Part shown: positions 7,816-17,006 of the stretch, piece by piece
Layout: each line of letters begins with the position of its first letter
Numbering within the stretch: position 1 is the first letter of the stretch
Assembly (NCBI GenBank): GCA_913058335.1
Contig: CAJXPX010000014.1
Location: forward strand, 1-64,000
DNA length: 64,000 bases
Direction: 5' to 3'
Source of the DNA: an uncultured Hyphomonadaceae bacterium
GTDB taxonomy: Bacteria > Pseudomonadota > Alphaproteobacteria > Caulobacterales > Maricaulaceae
Program-made: the position numbers and the translations under genes
The notes under the pieces: model-generated
What the model was told of the DNA's origin: nothing
The model's input: the letters and a program-made list of their open reading frames with translations, nothing else
Database searches by the model: none

Positions 7816-10800
7816 TGAACAAGATTATCAAATGGTGGGCAAGTAACCCGGTCGCGGCAAACCTCCTCATGGTGGCCTTGCTCCTCGCCGGTACAGTTAG
7901 CTATTTTCAAATCGAGCGTGAGCTTGATCCCTATGTCGAATTTCCGGGCGCCTGGACTTATGTGTCTTGGCCGGGAGCGTCTCCACAAGATGTTGAAGAG
8001 CAAATTATTGTTCGCATGGAAGAAGCCCTTTCCGAAGTAGAAGGGGTTAACCGGATGTGGGCCTTCGCCGGAGAAGGCGGCGGGTCTGTCACAGTTGTGG
8101 GTAAGAATGGCGTTGATGAGGCCAAGCTGATGGCCGATGTGAAGCGCGCAGTGGACGCGATAAATGCTTTCCCCCCGGCGGCAGAAGAACCGCAAATCAA
8201 TGTTTTCAGAAACCGCGACGAAATTATTCGGTTAGCCGTTTCGGGGGATGAAACGGTTTCCGAAAGAGAGCTAAAGCGTTTTTCCGAAAAGACGCGCCGG
8301 GAGATTGCGCTGTTAGAAAATGTTCCGGCTGTCGAATTATTTGGCGTCAGAGGGGAAGAGGTTTCTATCGAAGTGTCAGAAGACGCCTTGCGGCAATATG
8401 GACTGACATTAGGGGAGGTGGCTCAAGCCGTTCGCGGGACCTCTGTTAATGCCTCGTCAGGAACCGTTCGGACCGATCTGGGGAATATGCAGCTGCGCAC
8501 GCGTAATCAAGCCGATACGCAAGAGGATTTTGAAAACATTATTGTGCGCCAGGATCCGGGGGGAGCGCTCATCCGTGTCAAAGATGTTGCGACTGTGATT
8601 GACGGATTTGAACAGGTCAATCTTATGGCGACCGTCAATGGCAAGCGGACTGTTTTAGTGCAAATCCAGAGCGGGCCGAACATGGACATCGTCAAAATGT
8701 CTGAAAATGTGAAGGCTTATCTGGAAAAGAAAGCGGATTCTCTTCCGCCGGGAATCTCTATCACAACCTGGGAAGATGACGCGGACCAATATAATGGACG
8801 TATTTCGACCATTGCAAAAAACTTCTTGATGGGTTTGCTGCTTGTCGGAGCGACTTTATTCCTCTTTTTACGGCCAATGATTGCCTTCTGGGTGAGCGCG
8901 GGGATAGCGGCGGCTTTCGCCGGTGGGTTGGCCTTGCTTCCGCTTTTCGATGTGTCGTTTAATATGATTTCGACCTTTGCATTCCTCTTGGTGATTGGTG
9001 TGATTGTTGATGACGCGATTATTGTCGGCGAAGCTATTCATTTCAAAACCGAAGAAGGCGAAACGGGACTGGACGCGGCGGTGAACGGCACGCAAATGGT
9101 TATAAAGCCTGTTATATTTGCGGTTCTCACGACGATGATTTTCTTTGCGCCGTGGATGTATTTGTCCGGCGGCACGAGTGAGTTTACCCGCGCGATTTCT
9201 CTGGTGGTGATTTTTGCTCTTTTCTTCTCTTTGATTGAATCGCTCCTTATCCTGCCGGCGCATTTGGCGCATTTGAAACCCGTCAATCCGCAAAGCCGGA
9301 TTATGAAAATTCAGGGAAAAATATCAGATAGCCTGATGACATTTGCGCAGAAGGTCTATCGGCCGACCATTACGGCGGCCTTGCGGCACAGATATCTGAC
9401 CGCATCGCTTTTTCTGGGCATGATGATTTTGACGATTGGCGTGGTGGCCAATGGTTTGGTGAAGTCGTCTTTCTTTCCGGAAGGCGAGTCGGATCAGGTC
9501 GAAATTTCTGTGGAACTACCTGAGGGCACGCCTTATGCCCGTACTCTCGAAGTCCTGGCTCAACTCCAGACGGCCGAGGAAGCTCTGAAAGAAGAGATTG
9601 AGGCTGAAAATGGAGACCTTATCGAGAACTGGTACACGCGGTCTCGGGACAATAATGTACTCGCGCTTGTCAAACTTGTGCCGCCGGAAACGCGCGCCTT
9701 GTCTGCGAAGGAAACTGCGGAACGCCTTCGCGCTTTGATCGGGGAGGTGCCGGACGCTGAAACAATCAATGTGAATTATCAGAATGGAAATAACGGCCCG
9801 CCTATTGAGTATGTGCTCAATGCGAAAGAATTTGATGACCTCGAAGCCGCCGCAAATGATCTTATGGCCCGTCTGCGCAGCTATGAAGGTGTGTTCAACG
9901 TCGTCAATGATATGGAGAGCGCGACCGAAGAGGTTCAGTTCGACCTGAAACCGGGCGCAGAAAGCCTCGGCGTGACGGCGGCGGATGTTGCCCGTCAGAT
10001 ACGTCAGGGGTTTTTCGGCGAAGAAGTTCAGCGTCTGCCGCGCGATGGCGAAGATGTACGAGTTTATGTTCGCTATCCCCGCATGGACAGGAAGTCGCTG
10101 GACTTCTTGAGATCTATTCGTATCCGGACGGCTGACGGGAGAGAATTACCGCTCGATGCTGTCGCGGATCTACGCTTTGAAAAAGGTACGAACCAGATTT
10201 TGCGGCGGGAGCGACAAAGGGCGATTATTGTCTCGGCAGAAGTCGTGTCCGAACGAATTGATGAAATCCGTAAGGAGCTAAATGAAGGCTTTTTTGACGA
10301 CTTTGATACGCTGCACCCCAATGTAACCCGTGGGAATATTGGCCGGGCGCAAGGGGAAGCGGAGTTCCAGCAAGAGCTCATGATCTTTATGCTCATTGCG
10401 ATTGGCGTGGCCTATTTCCTTGTGGCGGTGTCGTTCAAATCTTACGCGGAACCCATTCTTATCCTGTTTGCGGCGATTCCGTTTTGTTATTGCGGAATGA
10501 TAATCGGTCATCTGACTTTGGGCGCGACGATGTCCCTGCTGTCCCTCCTGGGGATGTTCGCGGCCGCAGGCGTGGCGGTGAACGACAATCTGGTCTTGCT
10601 GGATTACGTTCACCGTCTTCGCGAAAAAGGTATGGACGGCGCGCAGGCTTTGGTCGAAGCCGGAACCCGGCGCTTTCGTCCTATCCTTCTGACATCATTG
10701 ACGACTTTTGTCGGACTGCTGCCGTTAATGATGGAAAGATCCTTGCAAGCGCAATGGCTCATCCCGATCGGTATTAGTCTGGCCTTCGGGGTTATCTTTG

Positions 10801-10967
10801 CCTTGTTTGTAACGCTGTTTTTTGTCCCGGCGCTATACGGGATTGGAGCCGATATAAGACGGTTTTTTGTCTATCTTATAAATGGCCAAGAGTATGAGAA
10901 ATTTACAGACTCTCTCAAAGCGGCGGAGGATCCTGTTGAGCTTCCGCCAATGGTCGCGGCGGAGTAG
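7815..10967 (+). CDS. RND-family efflux pump inner-membrane permease
   Basis: A 1050-residue resistance-nodulation-division transporter (AcrB/MexB relatives, HAE1-like) that exports compounds using the proton motive force. It has the standard plan: an N-terminal membrane segment, a large periplasmic loop, a cluster of membrane helices, a second loop and a second helix cluster. The proton-relay Asp pair lies in helix 4 (GVIVDDAIIVGE, about residues 397-408). The C-terminal half carries the family motif VGLLPLMMERS. It overlaps the adaptor by 1 nt. The cargo may be drugs, bile-like amphiphiles or cell-envelope lipids and cannot be decided from sequence. Confidence 0.95.
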   Translation: MNKIIKWWASNPVAANLLMVALLLAGTVSYFQIERELDPYVEFPGAWTYVSWPGASPQDVEEQIIVRMEEALSEVEGVNRMWAFAGEGGGSVTVVGKNGVDEAKLMADVKRAVDAINAFPPAAEEPQINVFRNRDEIIRLAVSGDETVSERELKRFSEKTRREIALLENVPAVELFGVRGEEVSIEVSEDALRQYGLTLGEVAQAVRGTSVNASSGTVRTDLGNMQLRTRNQADTQEDFENIIVRQDPGGALIRVKDVATVIDGFEQVNLMATVNGKRTVLVQIQSGPNMDIVKMSENVKAYLEKKADSLPPGISITTWEDDADQYNGRISTIAKNFLMGLLLVGATLFLFLRPMIAFWVSAGIAAAFAGGLALLPLFDVSFNMISTFAFLLVIGVIVDDAIIVGEAIHFKTEEGETGLDAAVNGTQMVIKPVIFAVLTTMIFFAPWMYLSGGTSEFTRAISLVVIFALFFSLIESLLILPAHLAHLKPVNPQSRIMKIQGKISDSLMTFAQKVYRPTITAALRHRYLTASLFLGMMILTIGVVANGLVKSSFFPEGESDQVEISVELPEGTPYARTLEVLAQLQTAEEALKEEIEAENGDLIENWYTRSRDNNVLALVKLVPPETRALSAKETAERLRALIGEVPDAETINVNYQNGNNGPPIEYVLNAKEFDDLEAAANDLMARLRSYEGVFNVVNDMESATEEVQFDLKPGAESLGVTAADVARQIRQGFFGEEVQRLPRDGEDVRVYVRYPRMDRKSLDFLRSIRIRTADGRELPLDAVADLRFEKGTNQILRRERQRAIIVSAEVVSERIDEIRKELNEGFFDDFDTLHPNVTRGNIGRAQGEAEFQQELMIFMLIAIGVAYFLVAVSFKSYAEPILILFAAIPFCYCGMIIGHLTLGATMSLLSLLGMFAAAGVAVNDNLVLLDYVHRLREKGMDGAQALVEAGTRRFRPILLTSLTTFVGLLPLMMERSLQAQWLIPIGISLAFGVIFALFVTLFFVPALYGIGADIRRFFVYLINGQEYEKFTDSLKAAEDPVELPPMVAAE

Positions 10968-10982
10968 AAAGACTAATGAATT

Positions 10983-11020
10983 TCCCTCTCATTTTGCGGT
11001 GACGTACAAAAAGAGAGGGA
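10983..11020. terminator. Convergent hairpin between RND operon and marR
   Basis: TCCCTCTC (10983-10990) pairs with GAGAGGGA (11013-11020), and inside it TTTTG pairs with CAAAA. The extended stem sits exactly between two convergent genes. Only short T-runs flank it, so it may act in both directions at moderate strength. Confidence 0.5.
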
Positions 11021-11026
11021 CGCCAG

Positions 11027-11476
11027 CTAAATTTTAAACGCCAGCGCGACCAAGTCCTCTTTCAAATCGTTCAGAGAGCTTCCCGACATCACCTCATCCA
11101 CTTGGTCATGCGTTTCACGCCATATCGGGACGGCGAGGGCCAGAAGGTCTAAGCCCGCTTCGGTGAGGGTGAGGCGGCGCTTGCGCTTGTCGGCCGGATC
11201 TTTGGTGACGCTTAACAGGCCGCGCTTTTCCAAAGGTTTTAAATTGGCCGTAAGAGTCGTTCTGTCCATCGCCAAAAGATAAGCGACGTCGCTTATCCGG
11301 GGCGGCTCAGGCCGGTTAAGCGAGATAAGAAGAGAGAATTGCCCTTGTTTCAAATTGAGGGGGCGGAGCGCCTCGTCAAATCGTCTGGCCAGCGACCGTG
11401 CGGCGCGCTGCGCATGTAAACACAAACAGCGGTCTCGCACTTCGTGGGTCACGGAAAGGGGAAGGTTGTCTCTCAT
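11027..11476 (-). CDS. MarR-family transcriptional regulator
   Basis: A 149-residue winged-helix regulator of the MarR family, normally a dimeric repressor released by small ligands or oxidation. The recognition-helix region reads DVAYLLAMDRTTLTANLKPLE, and the wing is SVTKDPADKRKRRLTLTEAG. The frame is open to 11548, but the proposed start (MRDNLPL) lies just downstream of a 21-nt palindrome that would otherwise be coding; 11497 is an alternative start. It is divergent from the VOC/DUF1428 operon and convergent with the RND operon. The palindrome in its promoter differs from those at the RND promoter, so the nearest likely targets are itself and the VOC operon (inference). Confidence 0.88.
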   Translation of the reverse strand: MRDNLPLSVTHEVRDRCLCLHAQRAARSLARRFDEALRPLNLKQGQFSLLISLNRPEPPRISDVAYLLAMDRTTLTANLKPLEKRGLLSVTKDPADKRKRRLTLTEAGLDLLALAVPIWRETHDQVDEVMSGSSLNDLKEDLVALAFKI

Positions 11477-11490
11477 AAAACCAATGTATG

Positions 11491-11511
11491 TTGACATCAA
11501 CGTAATGTCAA
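11491..11511. promoter_or_regulatory. MarR-type operator palindrome
   Basis: TTGACAT (11491-11497) and ATGTCAA (11505-11511) form perfect inverted arms with a 7-nt spacer, 14 nt upstream of the marR start and about 80 nt upstream of the divergent VOC gene. Size and place fit an autoregulatory MarR site. Confidence 0.5.
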
Positions 11512-11593
11512 AGTAATAGGCTGAAACCCTCAGTAATAAGAGAGGCATAAAAGAGAAGAAAAACGGGGGCTCATTTCAGGGAGACCATACGTC

Positions 11594-12061
11594 ATGAGCG
11601 GATTACAGAAAAAAGTCAGAACCTGCCTCTGGTTTGAGGGAAAGGGACGGGAAGCAGCCGAGTTTTATGTCTCTTTGCTGCCGGATAGTCATATTGATGA
11701 TAAATTCTCGGCTTATGAGGACGAACCGCTTGTCGTGGAATTTACGCTCGCAGGGGCGCCAATGATGACGTTGAATGGCGGACCGATGTTCAAACATACC
11801 GGAGCCGCGTCAATAAGTGTCCTGACAGAAAATCAGGCAGAAACGGACAGGCTCTGGAACGCGCTGACTGAAGGCGGCGAGGAGAGTATGTGCGGCTGGC
11901 TTAAGGATCGCTATGATGTGTCTTGGCAGATTACGCCGAAACGCATGGTCGACCTTATCAACCATGAAAACCAAGCGGCAGCAACACGTGCCCGCGAGGC
12001 CATGTTCAAGATGAAAAAAATCGACATCGCGGTGCTGGAAGCCGCATTTCTAGGAGAGTAA
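11594..12061 (+). CDS. VOC-superfamily (PhnB-like) protein
   Basis: A 155-residue vicinal-oxygen-chelate fold protein of the PhnB / 'demethylubiquinone methyltransferase-like' group. Typical features are the opening KVRTCLWFEGKGREAAEFY, the middle segment LAGAPMMTLNGGP and the closing region CGWLKDRYDVSWQITP. Members resemble glyoxalases, but most have no assigned reaction. A GGGAG ribosome site precedes the ATG. It is the first gene of a small operon with a DUF1428 gene (1-nt gap) and a broken SRPBCC gene, divergent from marR, which probably controls it. The function is unknown; a role in detoxification or stress is a guess. Confidence 0.85.
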   Translation: MSGLQKKVRTCLWFEGKGREAAEFYVSLLPDSHIDDKFSAYEDEPLVVEFTLAGAPMMTLNGGPMFKHTGAASISVLTENQAETDRLWNALTEGGEESMCGWLKDRYDVSWQITPKRMVDLINHENQAAATRAREAMFKMKKIDIAVLEAAFLGE

Positions 12062-12062
12062 A

Positions 12063-12416
12063 ATGACTTATGTAGATGTTATGATTTGTGCGGTTCCTGA
12101 AAAGAACAAAGAGGAATTTATACAGCATTCAAACAACATTATCGGGCTTTTCAAGAAGCATGGCGCGCTTGCGGCTGCCGACTTTTGGCAAGATGACGTT
12201 CCCGATGGAAAATTAACGTCTTTGCCGCTGGCCGTGAAAAAGGAAGAGGGCGAGGTTGTCGTCTATTCTCACATCATCTGGCCGTCCAAAAAGGTTCGAA
12301 ATGAAGGGATGCCCAAAGCAATGCAAGACATGGAGGGATCAGAAGAGGCACACAAAATGCCTTTTGATGGTAAGCGGATGATTTTTGGCGGTTTTGATAT
12401 GATCGTCGAGGGATAG
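12063..12416 (+). CDS. DUF1428 family protein
   Basis: A 117-residue protein matching the DUF1428 pattern: start MTYVDVMICAVPEKNKEEF, middle ADFWQDDVPDGKLTS, then VVYSHIIWPSKKVRNEGMPK and the end MPFDGKRMIFGGFDMIV. These are small dimeric alpha-beta barrel-like proteins of unknown activity. AGGAG lies 8 nt before the ATG, at the stop of the VOC gene, so the two are cotranslated. Members of this family often travel with VOC, SRPBCC and YciI-like genes, as here. Confidence 0.85.
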   Translation: MTYVDVMICAVPEKNKEEFIQHSNNIIGLFKKHGALAAADFWQDDVPDGKLTSLPLAVKKEEGEVVVYSHIIWPSKKVRNEGMPKAMQDMEGSEEAHKMPFDGKRMIFGGFDMIVEG

Positions 12417-12458
12417 AGATTTGTTCAAGACGCTCTGTCACTTTTATTGGAAAAAGAA

Positions 12459-12635
12459 ATGGTTTCGGTAGCAAAGCACATAAAAATTGATTCTCTCATC
12501 AAGGCTGATCGTGAAAAAGTATGGCGCTTTTGGACGGAGCCGGCACACATAAAAAAATGGAATTTTGCCTCTGATGATTGGTGCTGCCCGAGCGCAGAAA
12601 ACGATCTTAAAGAGATGGCTGGCAAGCCATCTTAG
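12459..12635 (+). pseudogene. Truncated SRPBCC (AHSA1-like) gene
   Basis: The 58-codon frame begins like an AHSA1/START-fold protein: SVAKHIKIDSLIKADREKVWRFW followed by KKWNFASDDWCCPSAENDL. Intact members run about 130-150 residues; here the match stops at AENDL and the frame ends nine residues later. The end of the frame lies in an 8-bp hairpin (12613-12632). This looks like the 5' stub of a third operon gene whose 3' part was deleted. A TTG at 12447 extends the frame by four codons. Confidence 0.65.
12613..12632 (+). terminator. Hairpin at the end of the truncated gene
   Basis: AGATGGCT (12613-12620) and AGCCATCT (12625-12632) form a perfect 8-bp stem with loop GGCA, followed by an A/T-rich tract containing TTTT. 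It probably ends the VOC-DUF1428 transcript. Confidence 0.4.
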
Positions 12636-12676
12636 ATAATTTTAAAAAATATATAGAGACCAACTGAGGGGGGCAT

Positions 12677-12700
12677 GAAGGCGGCGCGATAGCCGCCTTC
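12677..12700. terminator. Hairpin between convergent transcripts
   Basis: GAAGGCGGC (12677-12685) and GCCGCCTTC (12692-12700) form a perfect 9-bp stem directly after the stop of the minus-strand TonB receptor gene. Neither side has a good T-run. Confidence 0.4.
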
Positions 12701-12703
12701 GTT

Positions 12704-14956
12704 CTAATACTTATATTTCAGGGCGACCCCGTAGGTACGGGGTTGGCCGCGGAAGGTGTTATAGCCAATAAAGCCATATCCGGAGACCGCATAATCAGAG
12801 TTGGACAGATTACGGCCCCAGACGCCCACCTCAATTCCATTTTTCAGCAATAAGTCGGCCGAGGCGTCAATCGTCTCATAGCCCTCTTGTTTGCGAGCCT
12901 CTAAGCCTTCGGCATCAAGAAAAAACTCGCTCTGATATTTCCCGCTCCCACTAATCCTGCCCGACATATTACTGCTGATGGGCCATTCATAGCTGGCAGA
13001 TAAGGTCGCGGAAAATTCGGAGGCAAAAGGCAGCGGGTTCCCATCGAAAATATCGGCGTTTTGAGGGACATTCGGGTCTTCGTCTTGCTGGATTTCCGTT
13101 TGCAACCAGGTGACGCCGCCATTTAGGTCTAATCCGTCAACCGGCGTCCAGCTTCCTTCGGCTTCCACACCGTATGAGGTGGCTTTGTCGAGATTGGAAA
13201 GGGAGTTAGATGTAAAACTTCCGCCCGTATCTAAATCAAACGGCACAAAGATACGCGCCTGCGGGCTGTCGTAAAATTGGTAAAATCCCGCAAGATTAAA
13301 GGTGAGGGTCTGCCGCGTGAACTTTGTCCCGACCTCAAAAGCATTTACCGTTTCTGCGCCGAATAGACCTTCATCGGCAAAATGGGTCGCGTTATTGATA
13401 ACTTCGCCATTAAATCCGCCGCTCTTATATCCATTGGCAAAGGAGGCGTAGAGCAGTGTTTCATCCGAAACATGGTAATTTATACCGAGATTTCCGGACA
13501 GACGCGTATCGTCAATTTCGTTCTCTCCGAGGGCCAAACCGAGGCCGTCACGGTTGTTAAAACCGAGTGTACCATCGTCAAAATAATGACGGCCTTCCCC
13601 GCGGCCCTGAATATTTTCATAAGACAGGCGCCCCCCGATTACAGCTTCCAATCGATCTGTTATATTGAAACTATTATAGGTAAAGAGGGCGGCCGTTTTC
13701 CGGGATTGAGCTATTAAAGACTGGAGCGAAAAGGCTGTTCCGTCTGAGGCAGGAGAGGGGCCAACCCGCCCCGGCGCGCCGACATAGGAACAGGTGCCGA
13801 TAGGCGCTTCCGTACTGAGCGGGCCGCAATAAATCAGATATTCCTGATCGAAATCTTCGGACTCCAGATATGTCCCGACCATCCATTCCGTTTTTTCGCC
13901 GACATGACTAAGGCGAAATTCCTGGCTGACTTGCGTGAAGTTTCGGTCATAGCGCAGATTGGAATTTAAGGTTGGGGAGCCAAACGGCGCGGGCGTTCCG
14001 TCAAAGTCAAATCCGTAATTTTGGGAATATCCCGTATAGGCTGTGTGCGAGACAAAATCGAGAGTTCCAAAACTCTGACTGACCTGTGCCGACGCCCCGT
14101 AAAAGGCGTTGTCGGTCTCCTGAATGCCGTCTGGCCCCACCGAAAGTTCATGCTTGCCAAGATCCAGACTGTCATTGAGCGGCGCGGCATTAATGCCGTT
14201 ATCCTCTGCGTAATGCACATTCAGCAAAACTTCGGTCTGATCCGTAGGTGTGAGGCGGCCTATGGCGCGTAAGCCAAACTCGTTCTTTTCTCCGCCGCCC
14301 GCTTCGGGAGCAGTGACCGAGGGGGTGGTAACGACATTGTCCAACGCTGCATCTTGGGACAAATACCGTCCGGAGAGACGAAGTGAGAAGATGTCGCTGA
14401 CCGGCAGAGTCGCGCCGGCATTCAGGTTAACCCGCTGGAAATTTCCAAACTCCGAAGAAAGATATCCCGTCTTTTCCTGACCCGGTAAAACGGAATTGAA
14501 ATTGATCGCGCCGCTGGAAGCATTGCGGCCATAAAGAGAGCCTTGCGGTCCTTTCAGAATTTCAGCGCGCTCTATGTCGAATAAAAGCGGGCTCGTCTGG
14601 ACATTTGTGGCTTGATAAACCCCGTCAACATATACGGCGGCAGCGGTGGGGGTTAGCGCCTGATGATCCACGGCGCCGATACCGCGTATTTGAAATGCGA
14701 CCTGACTGCCATTTGCAACGGCCGCTTGAAGGCCGGGAACTTTTTGCGACAGCTCTTCTGCGCCGTTCAGCTCGGACAGGTTTTCTCCGTCTAAAACGGT
14801 CACACTCAATCCGAGATCTTGGACGGATTTTTCAATCTTCGTGGCTGTTACAATGATCTCATCACCCGGCGTCTGGGCGTAAGCGGAAGGGGCCGCCAAC
14901 ATGAGCAAGGCAAGGGAGAGAGGGGCGGGATAATTACGTTTATGGAGTTTTGGCAT
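12704..14956 (-). CDS. TonB-dependent outer-membrane receptor
   Basis: A 750-residue TonB-dependent transporter. A signal peptide (about 1-27, ending PSAYAQ) is followed by the TonB-box-like DEIIVTATK, the plug domain (QDLGLSVTVLDGENL, AFQIRGIGAV, EILKGPQGSLYGRNASSGAI) and a long 22-strand barrel. The last strand is RTYGVALKYKY, ending in an aromatic residue. It takes up a large or scarce nutrient across the outer membrane, powered by TonB-ExbBD encoded elsewhere. The plug and GVYQAT-type motifs match the iron/vitamin/complex-organic receptor group common in alphaproteobacteria, but the substrate is not known. It lies downstream of two DUF885 lipoproteins on the same strand, separated by a terminator. 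Confidence 0.93.
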   Translation of the reverse strand: MPKLHKRNYPAPLSLALLMLAAPSAYAQTPGDEIIVTATKIEKSVQDLGLSVTVLDGENLSELNGAEELSQKVPGLQAAVANGSQVAFQIRGIGAVDHQALTPTAAAVYVDGVYQATNVQTSPLLFDIERAEILKGPQGSLYGRNASSGAINFNSVLPGQEKTGYLSSEFGNFQRVNLNAGATLPVSDIFSLRLSGRYLSQDAALDNVVTTPSVTAPEAGGGEKNEFGLRAIGRLTPTDQTEVLLNVHYAEDNGINAAPLNDSLDLGKHELSVGPDGIQETDNAFYGASAQVSQSFGTLDFVSHTAYTGYSQNYGFDFDGTPAPFGSPTLNSNLRYDRNFTQVSQEFRLSHVGEKTEWMVGTYLESEDFDQEYLIYCGPLSTEAPIGTCSYVGAPGRVGPSPASDGTAFSLQSLIAQSRKTAALFTYNSFNITDRLEAVIGGRLSYENIQGRGEGRHYFDDGTLGFNNRDGLGLALGENEIDDTRLSGNLGINYHVSDETLLYASFANGYKSGGFNGEVINNATHFADEGLFGAETVNAFEVGTKFTRQTLTFNLAGFYQFYDSPQARIFVPFDLDTGGSFTSNSLSNLDKATSYGVEAEGSWTPVDGLDLNGGVTWLQTEIQQDEDPNVPQNADIFDGNPLPFASEFSATLSASYEWPISSNMSGRISGSGKYQSEFFLDAEGLEARKQEGYETIDASADLLLKNGIEVGVWGRNLSNSDYAVSGYGFIGYNTFRGQPRTYGVALKYKY

Positions 14957-15053
14957 GAGGTCTCACTTTTGGGTCGTCCGGATATCCAACAGCCCGCGGC
15001 GTTATAGATATTGGAAGCCATAGGGAACCCCAAGAGGGTAGAAATTCCAAAGA

Positions 15054-15083
15054 AAAAGGCGGTTTCGTGGAAAACCGCCTTTT
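15054..15083 (-). terminator. Intrinsic terminator after the DUF885 pair
   Basis: AAAAGGCGGTTT and AAACCGCCTTTT form a 12-bp perfect stem with a 6-nt loop. On the minus strand it is followed by a short T-run, and on the plus strand the arm itself ends in TTTT. It lies 37 nt after the stop of the second DUF885 gene and before the receptor gene. Confidence 0.75.
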
Positions 15084-15120
15084 AAAATCTCCGTTTTGCA
15101 ACTGTATTTTGTAATGTGCT

Positions 15121-16980
15121 TTATTGCGCTAGAGTTTCCTCAATATAGTCATCGACGAGCTGTTCGAGAATATTGAGAGGAACAGACCCATTTCTGAGCA
15201 CGACATCATGGTATTTCCGGATGTCAAAGTCCTCGCCCAGCGCTTCTTCGGCGCGGCCACGAAGATCCTGAATTTTCAGCATCCCGATTTTATAGGCGGT
15301 CGCTTGACCCGGCATGACGATATAGCGTTCAATGGCATTAATAGCGTCCCCTTTTGGGTTAGGCGTGTTCTCAACGAGCCAGTCAATCGCCTCCTGCCGT
15401 GTCCACTGCTTATCATGTAGTCCGGTATCAACGACCAGTCGTCCCGCGCGCCAAAGTTCCATCGCAAGGCGGCCAAAATCGGAATAAGGGTCTTCATAAA
15501 ACCCCATTTCTTTGGGCAGGTATTCTGAATAGAGGCCCCATCCTTCGGTGTAAGGCGTATATCCCCCAAACCTCCGGAAGTCGGGAATGCCGTCGAGCTC
15601 TTGGGCGATGGCAATCTGCATGTGATGACCCGGAATGCCCTCATGGTAAGCGAGCGCTTCCATTTGATAGGTGGGCATATCCTTCATCTCGTAGAGGTTA
15701 GCGTAGTAATACCCCGGACGAGACCCGTCCGCAGCTGGACGAGAATAGAAGGCTTTGCCCGCGCTTTGTTCGCGGAAAGGTTCTACGGCGCGCACTTCGA
15801 GTTCTGCAACCGGCTTTTTTAGAAAGACAGAGTCGAGCTCGCCTTTCATAATATTAATCAAATCAGTCGCTTCATTGATGTAGCGCTCTTTACCCTCTTC
15901 TCCTGCGTAGTAAAATTGCTCATCCGTACGCATGAATTCGAAAAATTCATTCAACGTGCCATCAAACTCCACTTTATCCATGATAGCGCGCATTTCTTCG
16001 TGAATACGGTCGGTTTCAGATAGGCCCAAATCATGAATTTCAGTTGGCGTCATATCCGTTGTCGTCATCTGGCTCAGGCGATAGGCGTAATAAGCCCCTC
16101 CATCAGGGAGCTTCCAAGCGCCGTCATCTTCTGTAGCCATTTCCTGCTGACGAAGAAGTTCTGTTTTCAGAGCCGCATAGGCGGGCTGCACATAATCTTG
16201 CAGAGCAGTGATAGCGTCAGAATAAAGAGCTTCACGGTTTTCAGCGTCTAAATCGAGTTCATCGGTTTTTTTCTTGAAATCGGCGAGCATCAGATTGAGC
16301 TCTTCTGTGTCTTCAAAAGGCGCGCCGGAGACAATATTATCTATATCCCGCAAGAGATGGGTATAAACAAATTTAGGCGGCATAATACCTTTCTCGGCGC
16401 TTTTTTTAGAGTTTTCAACGACTTGGCCGAGCTTTGTTTCAATTCCTCTCAACCGGGCAATATAAGCTTGCGCGTCTTCGACGGTGTCGATTTTATGCTG
16501 GTTTAGCAGGAAAGTCGGTATATTGGCGTGAGCCCCGAACATCTGGTTGAATCGGTATTGGTAATCGAACCATTCCTGTCCGGCCAAAGCGCGCTCTACT
16601 GTATCAATATAAAGGTCGTAAGAAAGCTGATGGGATGTGTCGAGATCAGCGCGGGGGAAATTTGCTTTCATTTCTTCCATCGCCCGGCGGCGGCGATCGA
16701 GTTCATTCAAATAAAAGGTTTTGGACTCATCATTCCATTGATCCATCTTGTCCTTACGGCCAAGCTGGGCGAGCATTTCAGGGCGCTTGCTCAGATAGAT
16801 TTCAAAATCTTCTGCAAACCAGTTGTCCAACTGCTCATTGATCTGGCTTTCTGACTTAACTGTTTCAACTGTTTCAGCCGCAGGGGCCGTGTTTGACGCG
16901 TCTTGAGGCGTGGTTTCGCCCTGACAGGCAGAAAGTGCCAAGAGACTCGCGCCCATTATAAAAGTGTGTTTGAAAGTCAT
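15121..16980 (-). CDS. DUF885 family lipoprotein (paralogue 2)
   Basis: A 619-residue lipoprotein. The signal peptide ends in lipobox LSAC with Cys19, so it is lipid-anchored in the envelope. The rest matches DUF885: helical throughout, with GAWKLPDGGAYYAYRL (about 287-302), RPGYYYANL (421-429), the invariant EALAYHEGIPGHHMQIA (441-457) and EGWGLYSEYL (479-488). The HEGxPGHH motif plus the later Glu look like a metal site of gluzincin-type peptidases, so a zinc peptidase is a reasonable inference, but no activity is established for the family as far as I know. It begins 26 nt after the paralogue's stop and ends the operon. Confidence 0.88.
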   Translation of the reverse strand: MTFKHTFIMGASLLALSACQGETTPQDASNTAPAAETVETVKSESQINEQLDNWFAEDFEIYLSKRPEMLAQLGRKDKMDQWNDESKTFYLNELDRRRRAMEEMKANFPRADLDTSHQLSYDLYIDTVERALAGQEWFDYQYRFNQMFGAHANIPTFLLNQHKIDTVEDAQAYIARLRGIETKLGQVVENSKKSAEKGIMPPKFVYTHLLRDIDNIVSGAPFEDTEELNLMLADFKKKTDELDLDAENREALYSDAITALQDYVQPAYAALKTELLRQQEMATEDDGAWKLPDGGAYYAYRLSQMTTTDMTPTEIHDLGLSETDRIHEEMRAIMDKVEFDGTLNEFFEFMRTDEQFYYAGEEGKERYINEATDLINIMKGELDSVFLKKPVAELEVRAVEPFREQSAGKAFYSRPAADGSRPGYYYANLYEMKDMPTYQMEALAYHEGIPGHHMQIAIAQELDGIPDFRRFGGYTPYTEGWGLYSEYLPKEMGFYEDPYSDFGRLAMELWRAGRLVVDTGLHDKQWTRQEAIDWLVENTPNPKGDAINAIERYIVMPGQATAYKIGMLKIQDLRGRAEEALGEDFDIRKYHDVVLRNGSVPLNILEQLVDDYIEETLAQ

Positions 16981-17006
16981 GCTTTGTCCTCTTTTTATTT
17001 TTCTCG

